Source: Streptomyces marianii | GTDB taxonomy: Bacteria > Actinomycetota > Actinomycetes > Streptomycetales > Streptomycetaceae | DNA: 64,000 nt | Assembly (NCBI RefSeq): GCF_005795905.1 | Contig: NZ_VAWE01000001.1 | Coordinates: forward strand, 8,063,501 to 8,127,500 | Direction of reading: 5' to 3' | In this document: positions 13,665-22,069 of the stretch, one piece after another | How positions within the stretch are numbered: position 1 is the first letter of the stretch | How the letters are laid out: every line of letters begins with the position of its first letter | Notes under the pieces: model-generated | What the model saw: the letters and a program-made list of their open reading frames with translations, nothing else | What the model was told of the DNA's origin: nothing | Databases searched by the model: none | Made by a program: the position numbers and the translations under genes

Positions 13665-14093
13665 ATGCCTTCCCTGACGAGCGCCGAGGCGCGGGAGCGG
13701 TTCGCGGCGGCCCGGGTGGCCCGGCTCGCCACCGTCGGCACTGCGGGCCGCCCGCGTCTGGTCCCCGTCGTGTTCGCCCTGGACGGCGACACGGTGCTGA
13801 CGGCCGTGGACCACAAGCCGAAGGCCACGACGCGGCTCAGGCGCCTGGCCGACATCGAGGCCGCCCCGGCCGTCTGCCTGCTCGCCGACCACTACGAGGA
13901 GGACTGGGACCGGTTGTGGTGGGTCCGTGCGGACGGGGAGGCACGTGTGTTCCCCGGGGCGGGCCGGTCCCCCGAGGCCGCACGCTGCGCCGCGCTGCTG
14001 ACGGCGAAGTACGAGCAGTACGCCGGTCGGCCTCCCGCCGGACCCGTCATCCTGGTCGACATCGTGTGCTGGAGCGGCTGGCGCGCCTCGTGA
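13665..14093 (+). CDS. PPOX-class F420-type oxidoreductase
   Basis: A 142-residue split-barrel flavin/deazaflavin-binding protein of the pyridoxamine-5'-phosphate-oxidase-like superfamily, resembling the TIGR03668 F420-dependent group. The start MPSLTSAEARERFAAARVAR and the strand pattern LATVGTAGRPRLVPVVFALDGDTVLTAVD followed by KPKATTRLRRL are typical. WDRLWWVRADGEARV and the C-terminal WSGWRAS complete the family outline. The substrate cannot be told from the sequence. It stands alone, with a strong hairpin six bases after the stop. Confidence 0.85.
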   Translation: MPSLTSAEARERFAAARVARLATVGTAGRPRLVPVVFALDGDTVLTAVDHKPKATTRLRRLADIEAAPAVCLLADHYEEDWDRLWWVRADGEARVFPGAGRSPEAARCAALLTAKYEQYAGRPPAGPVILVDIVCWSGWRAS

Positions 14094-14098
14094 GGGCG

Positions 14099-14128
14099 GC
14101 CGGGACCGCTCGCCGGGGCGGTCCCGGC
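14099..14128 (+). terminator. Hairpin terminator after the PPOX gene
   Basis: An 11-bp perfect stem, GCCGGGACCGC at 14099-14109 with GCGGTCCCGGC at 14118-14128, and an 8-base loop, starting six bases after the stop. There is no T tract, as is usual in Streptomyces. The rest of 14094-14402 shows nothing else. Confidence 0.6.
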
Positions 14129-14402
14129 GTTCCCATGGCCGGGTGTCCGGGGCCGGGGCCCGTGCCCCGTTCGGGGCACGTCTCGTCTACGGGGAGTTGA
14201 CCGCGCCGGGCGTCGTGCGCGGGTGGGCGTGGCGGACCGGCAGGGACCGGGACGGGGCCGGCGGCGGTGCGGGGGGCCGGCATCGGAGGCCGCGGCCGGG
14301 GGGCAGGCGACCGCGGCCGGACCGCGCCCGGCCCGGCCCGGTGCCGGTACGGCCGGTAATGCCGTCGACGCCCGACCGCCGTGGAAACTAGGTTGGGTCG
14401 GC

Positions 14403-14765
14403 ATGACCACCCTGGAGAAGATCCACGACGTCCCGGTCCTGCTCTGCGCGGCGGCGGGGAAGCCCATCGGCAGTGAAGCCGATGCCCTGGACCTCATCGG
14501 TGACGCGATGTACCGGGGTGCTTGTTGGGTCGCCGTGCCCGCCGAGAGGTTCGACGAGTCGTTCTTCAGGCTCCGCACGCGCGTCGCCGGCGACATCGTG
14601 CAGAAGTTCGTCAACTACCGGCTGGGCCTGGCGATCGTGGGCGACATCTCCGCACACACGGAAGCCGCGCCCGCCCTCCGGGACTTCGTCCGTGAGTGCA
14701 ACCGCGGCCGTCAGACGTGGTTCGTCGCCGACGGTGAGGAACTACGGGAGCGCCTGAAGGGCTAG
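14403..14765 (+). CDS. DUF4180 domain protein
   Basis: A 120-residue protein starting MTTLEKIHDVPVLLCAAAGK and containing IGSEADALDLIGDAMYRGA, VAVPAERFDESFFRLRT and GDIVQKFVNYRLGLAIVGDIS, a pattern recognised from the DUF4180 family. The function of that family is unknown; the fold is compact and cytoplasmic with no membrane segment. Its TAG stop (14763-14765) lies inside the CTAG that bounds the MITE-like element, so the insertion may have supplied the present stop codon. Confidence 0.8.
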   Translation: MTTLEKIHDVPVLLCAAAGKPIGSEADALDLIGDAMYRGACWVAVPAERFDESFFRLRTRVAGDIVQKFVNYRLGLAIVGDISAHTEAAPALRDFVRECNRGRQTWFVADGEELRERLKG

Positions 14766-14969
14766 GGCGTGTGGCGAAAGTAGCTCCGTCCGCCCGTAGG
14801 GCGGGGCCTGCGGCGTCTGGTGCATGGGGCCTCCCCCGGCCCTCCGGGCCGAGGGGAAGATCGCAAGGCGGAGGATCATCCTCGTACTGGACGTACTCGG
14901 ATGAGTCCGACAACGCAGCGAGCGTGCGTGCCAGGCGTCGCGGGCCAGGAGGGACTTTCGCAACACGCC
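14766..14969. mobile_element. MITE-like element with terminal inverted repeats
   Basis: A 204-base non-coding element bounded by CTAG at 14762-14765 and 14970-14973. Its ends are inverted: GGGCGTGTGGCGAAAGT at the left, and at the right the complement of GGGCGTGTTGCGAAAGT, one mismatch in 17. Ends of this type recur in Streptomyces genomes. The element has no transposase and would need one supplied in trans. Its right-hand CTAG is shared with the IS701-family insertion that follows. Confidence 0.65.
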
Positions 14970-14973
14970 CTAG

Positions 14974-16415
14974 TAGTGCTTGGTCAGGTTGGTGCGCGGG
15001 TGGGTATGCCGCGGTGGCAGGTGGGGCAGGCGCCGGTCCAGGTTGCGAGGAGTGTCTGCAGCTCGCGGACGACCTGGTACAGGCTCAGGCCGGCGCCGTG
15101 TCTTTTGGGGCATGGGCCAGTCGCTGCAGGGTGCAGAAGGCGTGCGCGACGGAGACGAGGGTGACGTGGTGGTGCCAGCCGCCCCAGGTGCGGCCTTCGA
15201 AGTGGGCCAGGCCCAGGGCCTGCTTCATCTCCCGGTAGTCGTGCTCGATCCGCCAGCGGAGCTTGGCCAGGCGGACCAGTGTGGTCAGCGCGGTGTCCTC
15301 GGGCAGGTCGGACAGCCAGAACTGGACCGGCTCGCTCTCGCCTGCGGGCCATTCGGCCAGCAGTCGGCACTTGGGCAGTTCCGGTCCGTCGGCGGCTTGG
15401 CGGATCTCGCGTCCGGCGGGCCGGACCCGTAAGGCCACGAAGCGGGAGTACATTCGCTTGACCCCGCGGCGGCCGGTGCCCGGCCGGGATCCCTCCCGCC
15501 ACTGCACCGGCCGTGCGGCCTTCCTGCCCGCCGCGATGACCAGATCTTTCACCGGCCGGGCAGGGTCGGGGTACTTCGCCACCGGCGGTCGTCCATGGCC
15601 CGAGTACGGCTCGCATACCGGGACTGCATCGGCGGGCTGTGCCGACATGGTGGTGGAGATCCCCACCACGTAATTCAGGCCGCGGGCCTGCAGCCCGTGC
15701 CGGAAGGCCGCGCAGTCGCCGTATCCGGCGTCCGCGACGGCCAGCGGCACATCGATTCCCCAGGAGCGGGTCTCATCGAGCATGTCCAGGGCCAGCTGCC
15801 ACTTCTCGACATGACCGACGTCGTCGGGGATGCCGCACCGCTCGCGGCGGGCCACCTTGCCGGGGTCGGCTTTCGGTGAGGTGGGGTCCCAGGTCTGAGG
15901 CAGGAACAGCCGCCAGTTGACCGCCGTCGAGGCGTGGTCCGAGGCCAAGTGCAGTGAGACACCCACCTGGCAGTTGGTGACCTTGCCCGCGGTGCCGGTG
16001 TACTGCCGCGACACGCACGCCGAGGCCGTCCCGTCCTTCAGGAAGCCGGTGTCGTCGAAGACCACGGCCTTCGGCCTGATCGCCACCTCCATCCGCCAGG
16101 CCAGCTGGGCCCGGATATGCGCCGGGTCCCAGGGACTGGTAGTGATGAAATTGGCCAGGGCCTGACGGTTGCCGTCAGCCCCGAGCCGGGCGGCCATCGG
16201 CTCGACGGACTTGCGCCGCCCGTCGGTCAGCAATCCCCGCAGGTAGACCTGCCCCCACCGACGCTGGTCCTTGCGCGCGAACGGCTCGAACACCTCCGCC
16301 GCAAACGCCTCCAACTCACCACGCAACAAACCAATCTCGTCCGGAGTCACACACTCCCAACGTCACACCCAGCCCAAAGGACACGCACCACCACAACCAA
16401 CCTGACCAAGCACTA
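14974..16415 (-). mobile_element. Intact IS701-family insertion sequence, CTAG duplication
   Basis: A 1442-base insertion sequence. Its ends are TAGTGCTTGGTCAGGTTGGT at the left and the exact inverse complement at the right, 20 bp perfect. Identical CTAG tetranucleotides flank it (14970-14973 and 16416-16419), matching the YTAR-type target duplication known for IS701 elements. It contains one full-length transposase gene on the minus strand. Perfect ends and an intact gene indicate recent insertion. The pre-insertion target was CCTAGG, at the edge of the adjoining MITE. Confidence 0.9.
15085..16350 (-). CDS. IS701 family transposase
   Basis: A full-length 421-residue DDE transposase. The catalytic residues can be placed in VVFDDTGFLKDG (first Asp), LAVADAGYGD (second Asp) and RWRIEHDYREMKQALGLAHFEGR (Glu, with the Y-x2-K signature). 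RQYTGTAGKVTNCQVGVSLH is also characteristic. The gene fills the element, leaving 111 and 65 bases to its two ends. No frameshift or stop interrupts it, so this copy may be active. It lies between the two NRPS blocks. Confidence 0.95.
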   Translation of the reverse strand: MTPDEIGLLRGELEAFAAEVFEPFARKDQRRWGQVYLRGLLTDGRRKSVEPMAARLGADGNRQALANFITTSPWDPAHIRAQLAWRMEVAIRPKAVVFDDTGFLKDGTASACVSRQYTGTAGKVTNCQVGVSLHLASDHASTAVNWRLFLPQTWDPTSPKADPGKVARRERCGIPDDVGHVEKWQLALDMLDETRSWGIDVPLAVADAGYGDCAAFRHGLQARGLNYVVGISTTMSAQPADAVPVCEPYSGHGRPPVAKYPDPARPVKDLVIAAGRKAARPVQWREGSRPGTGRRGVKRMYSRFVALRVRPAGREIRQAADGPELPKCRLLAEWPAGESEPVQFWLSDLPEDTALTTLVRLAKLRWRIEHDYREMKQALGLAHFEGRTWGGWHHHVTLVSVAHAFCTLQRLAHAPKDTAPA

Positions 16416-16515
16416 CTAGGGACCCGCCGCCCACGCGCCGCCTGGTGCTCGGCGGCGGTGGGCGGTGCATCGCGCGGCCGGTGCGGCGGCACGCTCCCGG
16501 GCCCGGGCCGGGAAG

Positions 16516-17499
16516 TCAGACCGCGGGGGAGGGGGCCACCGCGGCCGGCGGGGCGAGTACGTGTTCGCCGTAGAGGTCGTGGACCCAGTTGGTCTGGTAG
16601 ACCGTCTCCAGGTACCGCTCGCCCAGGTCCGGCGCGATGGCCACCGCGGTCGGGTTCTCGTCTCCGTGCGCGGCGAGCCAGCTCGTCGCGCCGCTGACGA
16701 CCGTGCCGGTGGAGCCGCCGAAGAGGAATCCGCGCCTCGCCAGCCGGTGACACGCCCGGATGGTGTCGGCCTCCGGTACGTGCACGACCTCGTCCACGTA
16801 CGAGGTGTCCAGCAGCGGTGGTCGGACGCTGGTGCCCAGACCGGGGATCATCCGCCGGCCCGGGGTGTCGCCGAAGGTGACGGAGCCGGCGCTGTCCACG
16901 GCCACGATCCGAACCGGTCGGTGCCACTCGCGGAAGAAGCGGGCACAGCCCATCAGCGTGCCCGTGGTCCCGGCGCCGACGAACAGTACGTCCAGGTCGG
17001 GGAACTGCCGGGCTATGGCCGGAGCGGTCCTGCGGTAGTGGGCCATGCCGTTGTTCGGGTTCGTGTACTGGTTCAGCCATACGTAGCGGTCGTCGGACGC
17101 GCACAGAGCCCGCACATGGTCGATGCGCGCCCCGAGGAAACCGCCCTCGCCCGCCTCGGTGACGACGTGCACCTCGGCGCCCAGGGCCTCCATCAGCAGT
17201 CGGGTGGACAGATTGCACCGCGAGTCCGTCACACACAGGAACCGGTAGCCCTTGCTGGCTGCGATCATGCTCAGTGCCACGCCCAGGTTGCCCGACGAGG
17301 ACTCGATCAGCACCGAGCCCGGTCCCAGAAGGCCGTCGCGCTCGGCGGCCTCGACCATCTCGGTGGCGGCCTTGAGCTTGATCGAGCCGGCGAAGTTGAA
17401 CCCCTCGCATTTCAGGAACAGCGGGTGTCCGAAAATCGACTCGAGATCGACATAGAGGTCGTCTTCGTTGAAATCCTGTGGGACGGATATGACAGACAC
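16516..17499 (-). CDS. sbnA: SbnA-like 2,3-diaminopropionate biosynthesis enzyme (PLP)
   Basis: A 327-residue PLP-dependent enzyme of the cysteine-synthase fold. In Staphylococcus, SbnA condenses O-phospho-L-serine with L-glutamate to N-(2-amino-2-carboxyethyl)-glutamate, the first step to L-2,3-diaminopropionate. The Schiff-base lysine is in GFNFAGSIKLKAA (K41). The phosphate loop is GAGTTGTLMG, the substrate loop ESSSGNLGVAL, and GGSTGTVVSGA follows. The GTG start at 17499 has a strong AGGAGG nine bases upstream. It is divergent from the NRPS/dioxygenase/SbnB operon and probably shares a control region with it. The downstream IS701 copy ends about 100 bases past its stop. Confidence 0.88.
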   Translation of the reverse strand: MSVISVPQDFNEDDLYVDLESIFGHPLFLKCEGFNFAGSIKLKAATEMVEAAERDGLLGPGSVLIESSSGNLGVALSMIAASKGYRFLCVTDSRCNLSTRLLMEALGAEVHVVTEAGEGGFLGARIDHVRALCASDDRYVWLNQYTNPNNGMAHYRRTAPAIARQFPDLDVLFVGAGTTGTLMGCARFFREWHRPVRIVAVDSAGSVTFGDTPGRRMIPGLGTSVRPPLLDTSYVDEVVHVPEADTIRACHRLARRGFLFGGSTGTVVSGATSWLAAHGDENPTAVAIAPDLGERYLETVYQTNWVHDLYGEHVLAPPAAVAPSPAV

Positions 17500-18288
17500 G
17501 GTGGCCTCCTGTCAGGGCGTGTGGGAAGCGGGGAAGAAAGCCGTCCGGGCGGCGCCCGAACGCCTCTCCAGTACGCCTGACGGGAAGCCCTTCGTCATGC
17601 CACCGGAATTCGGGGCTTGACATCGAAGCGCAATGTGCATGTCGGTGCAGCGTGGTTTTCTGTGCAGGTCATAGTCGTGATCGAGGGATCGGCTGAGATC
17701 TGCGGGCACACGGCGAAATACGGTTGCGGTCCCCTATCTGGTTGCGGCTTCCGTGTCAAGTGGCGAATTCCCGTAGCAGGACAGAACCGGCTCGGCAGGG
17801 CCTACTGGATTGCGTTCGCCGGATTGCGCTCGACCCCGGCGGAACCTGCGACGAGATCCGCTGCCGGGATGGCCTGTGAAGAGTCACCCCGGGAACGGAA
17901 GATTCCAAGGGGAAAAGACGTGCAAGCATGCGGACTACAGGTGTGCGACCGATGTGTCCGTGGTTCCGTGGCGAGGACAGGGGCCCATGGCCCCGTCCTT
18001 CCCGAGTGGCCCCCACCGGGCACGGGCACGGTCTCCGGCCGGCCTGCCGGGGGCAGCCCCCGGCGGATCACGCAACGTGACCGTGTGCCGGCCGGTCGCG
18101 AAGTTCCCCCTAACGCACGGTGGGACGGCAACCCGGCCCGGGAAGTACGGGACCACGAGGCCCTCCACCAGAAGGCCGTACACAACGCCATCAGCCACCA
18201 CATCGCGGCTCCGGAACACGCCCACCGACGGCCCACCGGCACCGCGACGTCACCCCACACACCACCAGAGCAACCGAGGAAGGACACG
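17500..18288. other. Divergent control region of the Dap/NRPS block
   Basis: A 789-base gap between the divergent sbnA-like and NRPS genes. The frame of the NRPS is open upstream to 17617, but the translation is Cys/Arg-rich and not protein-like. The part around 17600-17760 is clearly richer in A and T than its surroundings and contains TTGACA at 17617-17622, though no matching -10 hexamer sits at the right distance. Promoters and operators for both operons are expected here. Confidence 0.45.
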
Positions 18289-20820
18289 ATGGACATGCAT
18301 ACGGACCCGGGCAGGGAGTTCTGGTGCGCTGTGCTGGGTGCTGGAGGGCTGACGTCGGTTCCGCGGTGGACGGCCGAGCCGGTGTCGGGTGGTGCGGAGC
18401 GGGTGGTGCGGGTTCCGGTGGGGTTGGTGCGGGGTTTGCGGCGGTTGGCCGAGGAGTTGGGTGTTCCGTTGGGGGTGGTGGTGCTGGCGGCTCACGTCCG
18501 TGTGCTGGCGGTGTTGTCGGGTGAGGACGAGGCCGTCACGGGCTGTGTTCCCGTTCCGGGTGCGCGGGCGTTGCCGTGCCGGTTGGCGGCCGATGGTGCT
18601 CGTTCCTGGTGGGCGTTGGTGCGTGATGCGCATCGCGTGTCCACGGGGTTGTGTGCGCATCGTGATTTTCCGGTGGGGGAGTTGGCGCGTGAGTTGGGTG
18701 TTGGGGGTGTGTTGTACGAGGTGGAGTTCGACGCCTTTGGTGTGGAGGGGGAGGTTGGTGGGGGGACGGTGTTGCGGTTGTCGGTGGTGGAGGGGGTGGG
18801 TGGGGAGGTGGTGTTGCGGTTGCGGTTCCGTACCGAGGTGCTGGACGGGGAGGCGGTGGGCCGGATTGCCGGTTATCACCTGGCGGCGCTGGAGCGGATC
18901 GTGGCGGATCCGTATGCCGTGTGCGGCGAGGCGGGTCTGGTGTCCGCCGAGGAGGTGGGTTTTCAGGTGGAGGGGCTGGCGGGGCGGCGGCGGGAGTTGC
19001 CGGGGTTGCGGGTGCACGAGTTGTTCGAGGAGCGGGTGCGGATGCATCCGGACGCGGTGGCGGTGGTGGATGCGGGGCGGGAGTGGACGTACGGGGAGTT
19101 GAACGGGCGGGCGAACCGGTTGGCGCGGGCGTTGCGGGTGCGTGGTGTGGAGGGGGAGGGTGTGGTGGGGGTGGTGCTGGAGCGGAATGCGGACTGGCTG
19201 GCGTCGGTGCTTGCGGTGTTCAAGGCGGGTGGGGTGTATCTGCCGGTCGAGCCGCGTTTCCCGGCGGGCCGGATCGCGGCGACGCTGTCGCGGGCGGGGT
19301 GCCGGGTGGTGCTGACGGAGTCCGGGAGCAGCGGGTCGCTGGACGAGGCGTTGGTCTCGGTCGGTGGGGTGGAGCGGTTGCCGGTGGATGTGGCGTATGC
19401 CGAGGGGCACGCTGAGGATGATTTGGGTGTGCCGGTGGCGGCGGGGCAGTTGGCGTACATCTATTTCACCTCTGGTTCGACGGGTGAGCCGAAGGGTGCG
19501 ATGTGCGAGCACGCGGGTCTGGTGAACCATCTGTTCGCGAAGATCGACGATCTGGGGATCGGTGAGGGTGGTGTGGTGGCGCAGGTCGCGCCGCAGTGTT
19601 TCGACATCTCGTTGTGGCAGTTGGTGGCGGGGTTGTTGGTGGGTGGGCGGACGGTGCTGGTGGAGCAGGACGCGGTGCTGGATGTGTCGCGGTTCTTGGA
19701 CACGGTCGTCGGTGCCGGGGTGAATGTGGTGCAGGTGGTGCCGTCGTATCTGGAGGCGGTGCTGGCGGCGTTGGAGCGCGAGCCGCGGGGGCTGGGGGAT
19801 CTGCGGTGTGTGTCGGTGACGGGTGAGGCGTTGAAGCGGGAGCTGGCGGAGCGGTGGTTCGCGGCGCAGCCGGGGATCGTGCTGGTGAACGCCTATGGGC
19901 TGACGGAGACCTGTGACGACACCAACCATGAGGTGATGACGGGGGTGCCGGGGCGGGTGTTGCTGGGGCGGCCGGTGGCCAATGTGCATGTGTATGTGGT
20001 GGACGAGGGGCTGCGGCCGGTGCCGTTGGGTGCGCCGGGGGAGATCGTGTTCTCGGGGGTGTGTGTGGGGCGTGGGTATGTCAATGATCCGGAGCGGACG
20101 GCGGCGGCGTTCGTGCCGGATCCGTTGCGGCCGGGTGAGCGGTTGTATCGCAGTGGGGATCGTGGCCGGTGGGATGTGTCGGGGAAGCTGGAGTTCCTGG
20201 GCCGGCGGGACACGCAGGTGAAGATCCGCGGGTTCCGGATCGAGGTCGGGGAGATCGAGAACACGCTGTTGCGTCAGGCGGGGGTGCGGGACGGTGCGGT
20301 GGTCGCGGTGGCGGGTGGTGCGGGGACGCAGTTGGTGGCGTTCTACACGGCCGCGGGGCCGTTGGAGGCGCGGGTGCTGGCCGCGGGGCTGGGGGCGACG
20401 CTGCCGTCGTACATGGTGCCGTCGGTGTTCCACTGGCGGGACGGGCTGCCGCTGACCGCGAACGGCAAGGTCGACAGGAAGGCCCTGACCGCGCTCGCCG
20501 CCACCCTGGACACCCCCACCGAGAACACCGGCACCGGTGACCGCGGCGGTGGCGGTGCGCCGGCGACCCCGGCGGAACGACGGCTGGCGGCGGCCTGGTC
20601 GGCCGTGCTGGGTGTGCCCGAGGACCGGATCAGCCGCGGCGACCACTTCTTCGACCGCGGTGGCACATCGCTGTCCGCGGTGAAACTCGCCATCGCCCTG
20701 GACCGCGCCGTCACCCTCAAGGACGTCACCCGCCACCCCGTCCTCACCGACCTCGCCGCACTCCTCGACACCGACACCGACACCGACACCACCGACAACC
20801 AACCCGCCTCCGCCTCGTGA
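18289..20820 (+). CDS. NRPS half-C-A-T protein, predicted to load Dap
   Basis: An 843-residue NRPS protein. The first 220 residues resemble only the C-terminal half of a condensation domain, with no HHxxxDG. A full A domain follows (TSGSTGEPKGA about 394, QCFDISLWQL, NAYGLTETCDDTNHE, FLGRRDTQVKIRGFRIE, NGKVDRKAL), then a carrier domain with serine near 794 in RGGTSLS. The pocket code is D-I-W-Q-S-T-A-D-D-K, eight of ten matching the remembered SyrE diaminobutyrate code D-I-W-E-L-T-A-D-D-K. With Dap biosynthesis genes on both sides, L-2,3-diaminopropionate is the likely substrate. Base usage is strongly G-biased (TTG, GTG, GGG codons) from about 18340 to 20460, then turns abruptly C-rich. ATG 18289 follows GAGGAAGG. 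Confidence 0.9.
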   Translation: MDMHTDPGREFWCAVLGAGGLTSVPRWTAEPVSGGAERVVRVPVGLVRGLRRLAEELGVPLGVVVLAAHVRVLAVLSGEDEAVTGCVPVPGARALPCRLAADGARSWWALVRDAHRVSTGLCAHRDFPVGELARELGVGGVLYEVEFDAFGVEGEVGGGTVLRLSVVEGVGGEVVLRLRFRTEVLDGEAVGRIAGYHLAALERIVADPYAVCGEAGLVSAEEVGFQVEGLAGRRRELPGLRVHELFEERVRMHPDAVAVVDAGREWTYGELNGRANRLARALRVRGVEGEGVVGVVLERNADWLASVLAVFKAGGVYLPVEPRFPAGRIAATLSRAGCRVVLTESGSSGSLDEALVSVGGVERLPVDVAYAEGHAEDDLGVPVAAGQLAYIYFTSGSTGEPKGAMCEHAGLVNHLFAKIDDLGIGEGGVVAQVAPQCFDISLWQLVAGLLVGGRTVLVEQDAVLDVSRFLDTVVGAGVNVVQVVPSYLEAVLAALEREPRGLGDLRCVSVTGEALKRELAERWFAAQPGIVLVNAYGLTETCDDTNHEVMTGVPGRVLLGRPVANVHVYVVDEGLRPVPLGAPGEIVFSGVCVGRGYVNDPERTAAAFVPDPLRPGERLYRSGDRGRWDVSGKLEFLGRRDTQVKIRGFRIEVGEIENTLLRQAGVRDGAVVAVAGGAGTQLVAFYTAAGPLEARVLAAGLGATLPSYMVPSVFHWRDGLPLTANGKVDRKALTALAATLDTPTENTGTGDRGGGGAPATPAERRLAAAWSAVLGVPEDRISRGDHFFDRGGTSLSAVKLAIALDRAVTLKDVTRHPVLTDLAALLDTDTDTDTTDNQPASAS

Positions 20821-20927
20821 ACACCGTGCCGACCGGGGCCGAGGACGGAGCACGGCAGGCCACGGAACAACAGATCACGGAAGCACCACAGATCACGGAA
20901 CACCGCAGCAAGGAAAGGACACACACG

Positions 20928-21935
20928 ATGACACCCCCCGCTCCCGCCACCCTGCCCCAGGTCGCCCTCCGGCCCGGCAGGCCGCCGGTCCTGTCCATCG
21001 ACGCCCCTGACGACGCATCGACCTGGACCGCCGCGCATGCCCCCGCACTGCGCGCCCTCGTCGCCGAGCACGGTGCGATCCTCGTGCGCGGTCTGGGGCT
21101 GTGCGACGCGGACCAGGTCGGCGTCGCGTTCCGGCAACTCGCCGGCAGCGCACTCCTGCCCGACAGAGAAGCGTTCGCAGCCCGGGAGGCCTACGCGGGC
21201 GGTGTCTATTCGTCATCGGCCTGGCCGCCCAACCAGCCGATGTGCATGCACCACGAACTCAGCTATGCCCTCACTCCTCCCGGCATGATGATGTTCGCGT
21301 GCCTGACCGCGCCGGCCGACGGCGGGGTCACCGGGGTCTCGGACTCCACCGCCGTGCTGGAGGCGCTGCCGCCGGCGATGGTGGAACGCTTCGAGCGGGA
21401 GGGCTGGCTGCTCACCCGCAGCTACAACGACGAGATCGGCGCCTCCTGGACCGAGGCCTTCGGCACCGACGACCGCACCGCCGTCGAGGAGTACTGCCGA
21501 GCCAACGCCATCGACCTCGCCTGGCAGAGCGACGGCGGCCTGCGCACCCGCCAGCGCCGCAGCGCCGTCGTGCGCCACCCGCGGACCGGAGCCCGCTGCT
21601 GGTTCAACCAGATCGCGTTCCTCAACGAATGGACCCTCGCCCCCGAGGTCCGCGAGTACCTCGTCGACGAGTACGGCGAGGACGGCCTGCCGTTCAACAC
21701 CCGCTACGGCGACGGCGACCCCGTCGGCGAGGACGTCGTCCAGACCCTCAACGAGGTCTACGAGGCCCACACGGCCCGCGAACCCTGGCAGCCCGGCGAC
21801 CTCATGCTCGTCGACAACATCCGCACCGCCCACAGCCGCGAGCCCTACGAAGGCCCCCGCGAGATCCTCGTCGGGCTGGCCGAGCCGCAGAAGCTTGCCG
21901 GCGTCCCGTCGGCGGGCGGGCCGGGCGTGCGATGA
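20928..21935 (+). CDS. Fe(II)/2-oxoglutarate dioxygenase, TauD/SyrP-like
   Basis: A 335-residue non-haem iron dioxygenase. MHHELSYALTPPGMMMFACL supplies the H-x-E iron ligands and DIRTAHSREPYEG-like sequence near the C-terminus (LVDNIRTAHSREPYEG) supplies the distal His and the 2-oxoglutarate-binding Arg. Relatives such as SyrP and the VioC group hydroxylate amino acids, either free or on carrier proteins. Its position between the Dap-loading NRPS gene and the SbnB-like gene suggests hydroxylation or desaturation of Dap or of the growing peptide. The stop overlaps an ATG (ATGA at 21932) in frame with the next gene. Confidence 0.86.
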   Translation: MTPPAPATLPQVALRPGRPPVLSIDAPDDASTWTAAHAPALRALVAEHGAILVRGLGLCDADQVGVAFRQLAGSALLPDREAFAAREAYAGGVYSSSAWPPNQPMCMHHELSYALTPPGMMMFACLTAPADGGVTGVSDSTAVLEALPPAMVERFEREGWLLTRSYNDEIGASWTEAFGTDDRTAVEEYCRANAIDLAWQSDGGLRTRQRRSAVVRHPRTGARCWFNQIAFLNEWTLAPEVREYLVDEYGEDGLPFNTRYGDGDPVGEDVVQTLNEVYEAHTAREPWQPGDLMLVDNIRTAHSREPYEGPREILVGLAEPQKLAGVPSAGGPGVR

Positions 21936-22069
21936 CCTCTCCGACCTCCGGTTCCCCCGGGGCCCCGACCGGTTCGGGCCACCCGGCCACAGCCGCCACC
22001 GCGACCCGGCCGAAACCGTCCACCACCGCGACCGTACCCAACAGCAGTTCCGTCTCCCGGGAGTCCTCC

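Noticed and set aside
14820..14968. Short open frames inside the MITE-like element
   Set aside because: They have no protein likeness and the element is explained by its inverted ends.
17510..17530. Third copy of the MITE terminus (AGGGCGTGTGGGAAG) upstream of the SbnA-like gene
   Set aside because: The match is only about 14 bases with a gap and has no inverse partner nearby.
17617..18288. N-terminal extension of the Dap-loading NRPS gene by 224 codons in the same frame
   Set aside because: The translation is Cys/Arg-rich without domain likeness, and ATG 18289 has a good ribosome-binding site. The stretch is the divergent promoter region.
18250..20853. 867-codon open frame opposite the Dap-loading NRPS gene
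   Set aside because: Arg/His/Pro-rich shadow caused by the G-biased codons of the real gene.
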